Source: Meconema thalassinum (lineage: Eukaryota; Arthropoda; Insecta; Orthoptera; Tettigoniidae). Taken from it: a stretch of DNA of 64,000 nt. The translations under genes and the position numbers were made by a program. Of this stretch, positions 63,331-64,000 are shown in pieces. The stretch covers positions 146,991,099-147,055,098 of the forward strand of contig OX336389.2 in NCBI GenBank assembly GCA_946902985.2, given 5' to 3'. Position 1 is the stretch's first letter; each line of letters opens with the position of its first letter. A model generated the notes under the pieces. It did not search any database and was not told the origin of the DNA. It saw only the letters and a list, made by a program, of their open reading frames with translations.

Positions 63331-64000
63331 GGGAGCCACCGATTTCAAATGACACTTCCGAGACCCTCTTCCGGTTAACACACAAGTATGGGGGACGATA
63401 CATTCATAGGCTGGTGTAGCACAAAGGTCTGCACTCGGGGGTGTCGGGAATTAGTGAGGTTCGATATTTAACCAGCCCAGTGGAATGCATTGATAACAAA
63501 ACTAAACAAGAAAGAGAGGTCAGTCTTAGGTTAAAATCACAAATAAATTTTATTCAGAATAGATCCCTAGCCTAGCATGAGAGTTGCAAACGGCTAGTCC
63601 GATACTATTCTGCCCTGAAAGAAATATTAAAAAAAAGTCCTAAACAAGATCTAAATTGCTCTCATGGTCCTAATACAAAATTCGACAAAATGAACAAGCT
63701 AAGAGAATGGCACGTAAGATCGGCCCTAAGCAATTACATCGAAATAAGTTACGGGTGGATCAAACATCAAAAGAATTTACAGCAAAGCAAGAAATTTACT
63801 TGTTTACAAATACTAGAACATTTACATTTAGTAGCAAGGGGAAAATTTGTCCTATGCTATGATGGTGCCATCTCTAACATTTATTTTAGAGTTAAGTGTT
63901 TAGCTAATCCTAGATATCATTAATTAATAAACGAGATGCGTTTATTACTAGGAAAATCAAGGTATGTGCACAATGTTGCTGAATAAAAAATTATGCTAAT
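63331..64000. other. Right edge, no recognised gene
   Basis: The plus ORF at 63690-63923 (MNKLREWHVRSALSNYIEIS...) is open for 77 codons but unrecognised. CAAATAAATTTTATTCAG at about 63540 could be a retroelement primer/LTR-edge type sequence, without a partner in the window. Confidence 0.4.

Overview
This 64 kb window is animal nuclear DNA, almost certainly from an arthropod with a large, repeat-rich genome. A polyneopteran insect is my guess, from the mix of element types; that guess is inference, not proof. It has no operons, no ribosome-binding-site architecture and no intact long host ORF. Nearly everything recognisable is transposable-element debris, much of it nested. The one plausible host gene consists of very short exons with splice sites, scattered between the elements.

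Layout. 1-3.1 kb: two non-LTR reverse transcriptase (LINE) fragments of one family, head to head. 3.1-3.5 kb: one copy of a dispersed repeat; the second, inverted copy lies at 24.86-25.16 kb. 7.9-9.7 kb: a coiled-coil, gag-like ORF broken by small indels, running directly into 9.7-16.0 kb. That block is a decayed Polinton/Maverick, a virus-like DNA transposon, with recognisable capsid genes, an adenain-like protease, a packaging ATPase and a chromodomain integrase. 16.8-24.8 kb: a Penelope-like element (RT plus GIY-YIG nuclease) bounded by inverted arms; its nuclease motif is split by about 5.3 kb of inserted DNA. 25.2-26.0 kb: a SINE-like unit. 28.58-29.57 kb: a 71-bp minisatellite of about 14 copies. 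31.4-34.5 kb: a nearly full-length APE-type LINE with a 14-bp target-site duplication. 34.6-36.5 kb: a non-autonomous element with 49-bp terminal inverted repeats. About 38.16 kb: a Helitron-like 3' end. 38.5-47.0 kb: an old Copia element carrying a pogo/Tigger transposon inside pol and another insertion inside its 3' LTR. 47.9-51.9 kb: a young, internally deleted Copia element with nearly identical LTRs and a 5-bp target-site duplication. 53.0 and 62.7 kb: tRNA-derived SINEs. 53.85-56.4 kb: a LINE with a PHD-like ORF1. 61.8-63.3 kb: a decayed C2H2 zinc-finger array broken up by a Tc1-like fragment and a SINE.

How the parts relate. On the minus strand, four short segments (about 47.73, 47.45, 29.75 and 27.95 kb) have matching splice-site consensus and compatible phase. 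They encode acidic peptide with repeated IKSE/VKSE/IKIE-type motifs. I read them as N-terminal exons of one host gene whose introns hold the old Copia, the pogo element, the LINE and the minisatellite. The young Copia sits about 140 bp upstream of its first exon. This gene and the Polinton/Penelope cluster are the parts most worth a second look.
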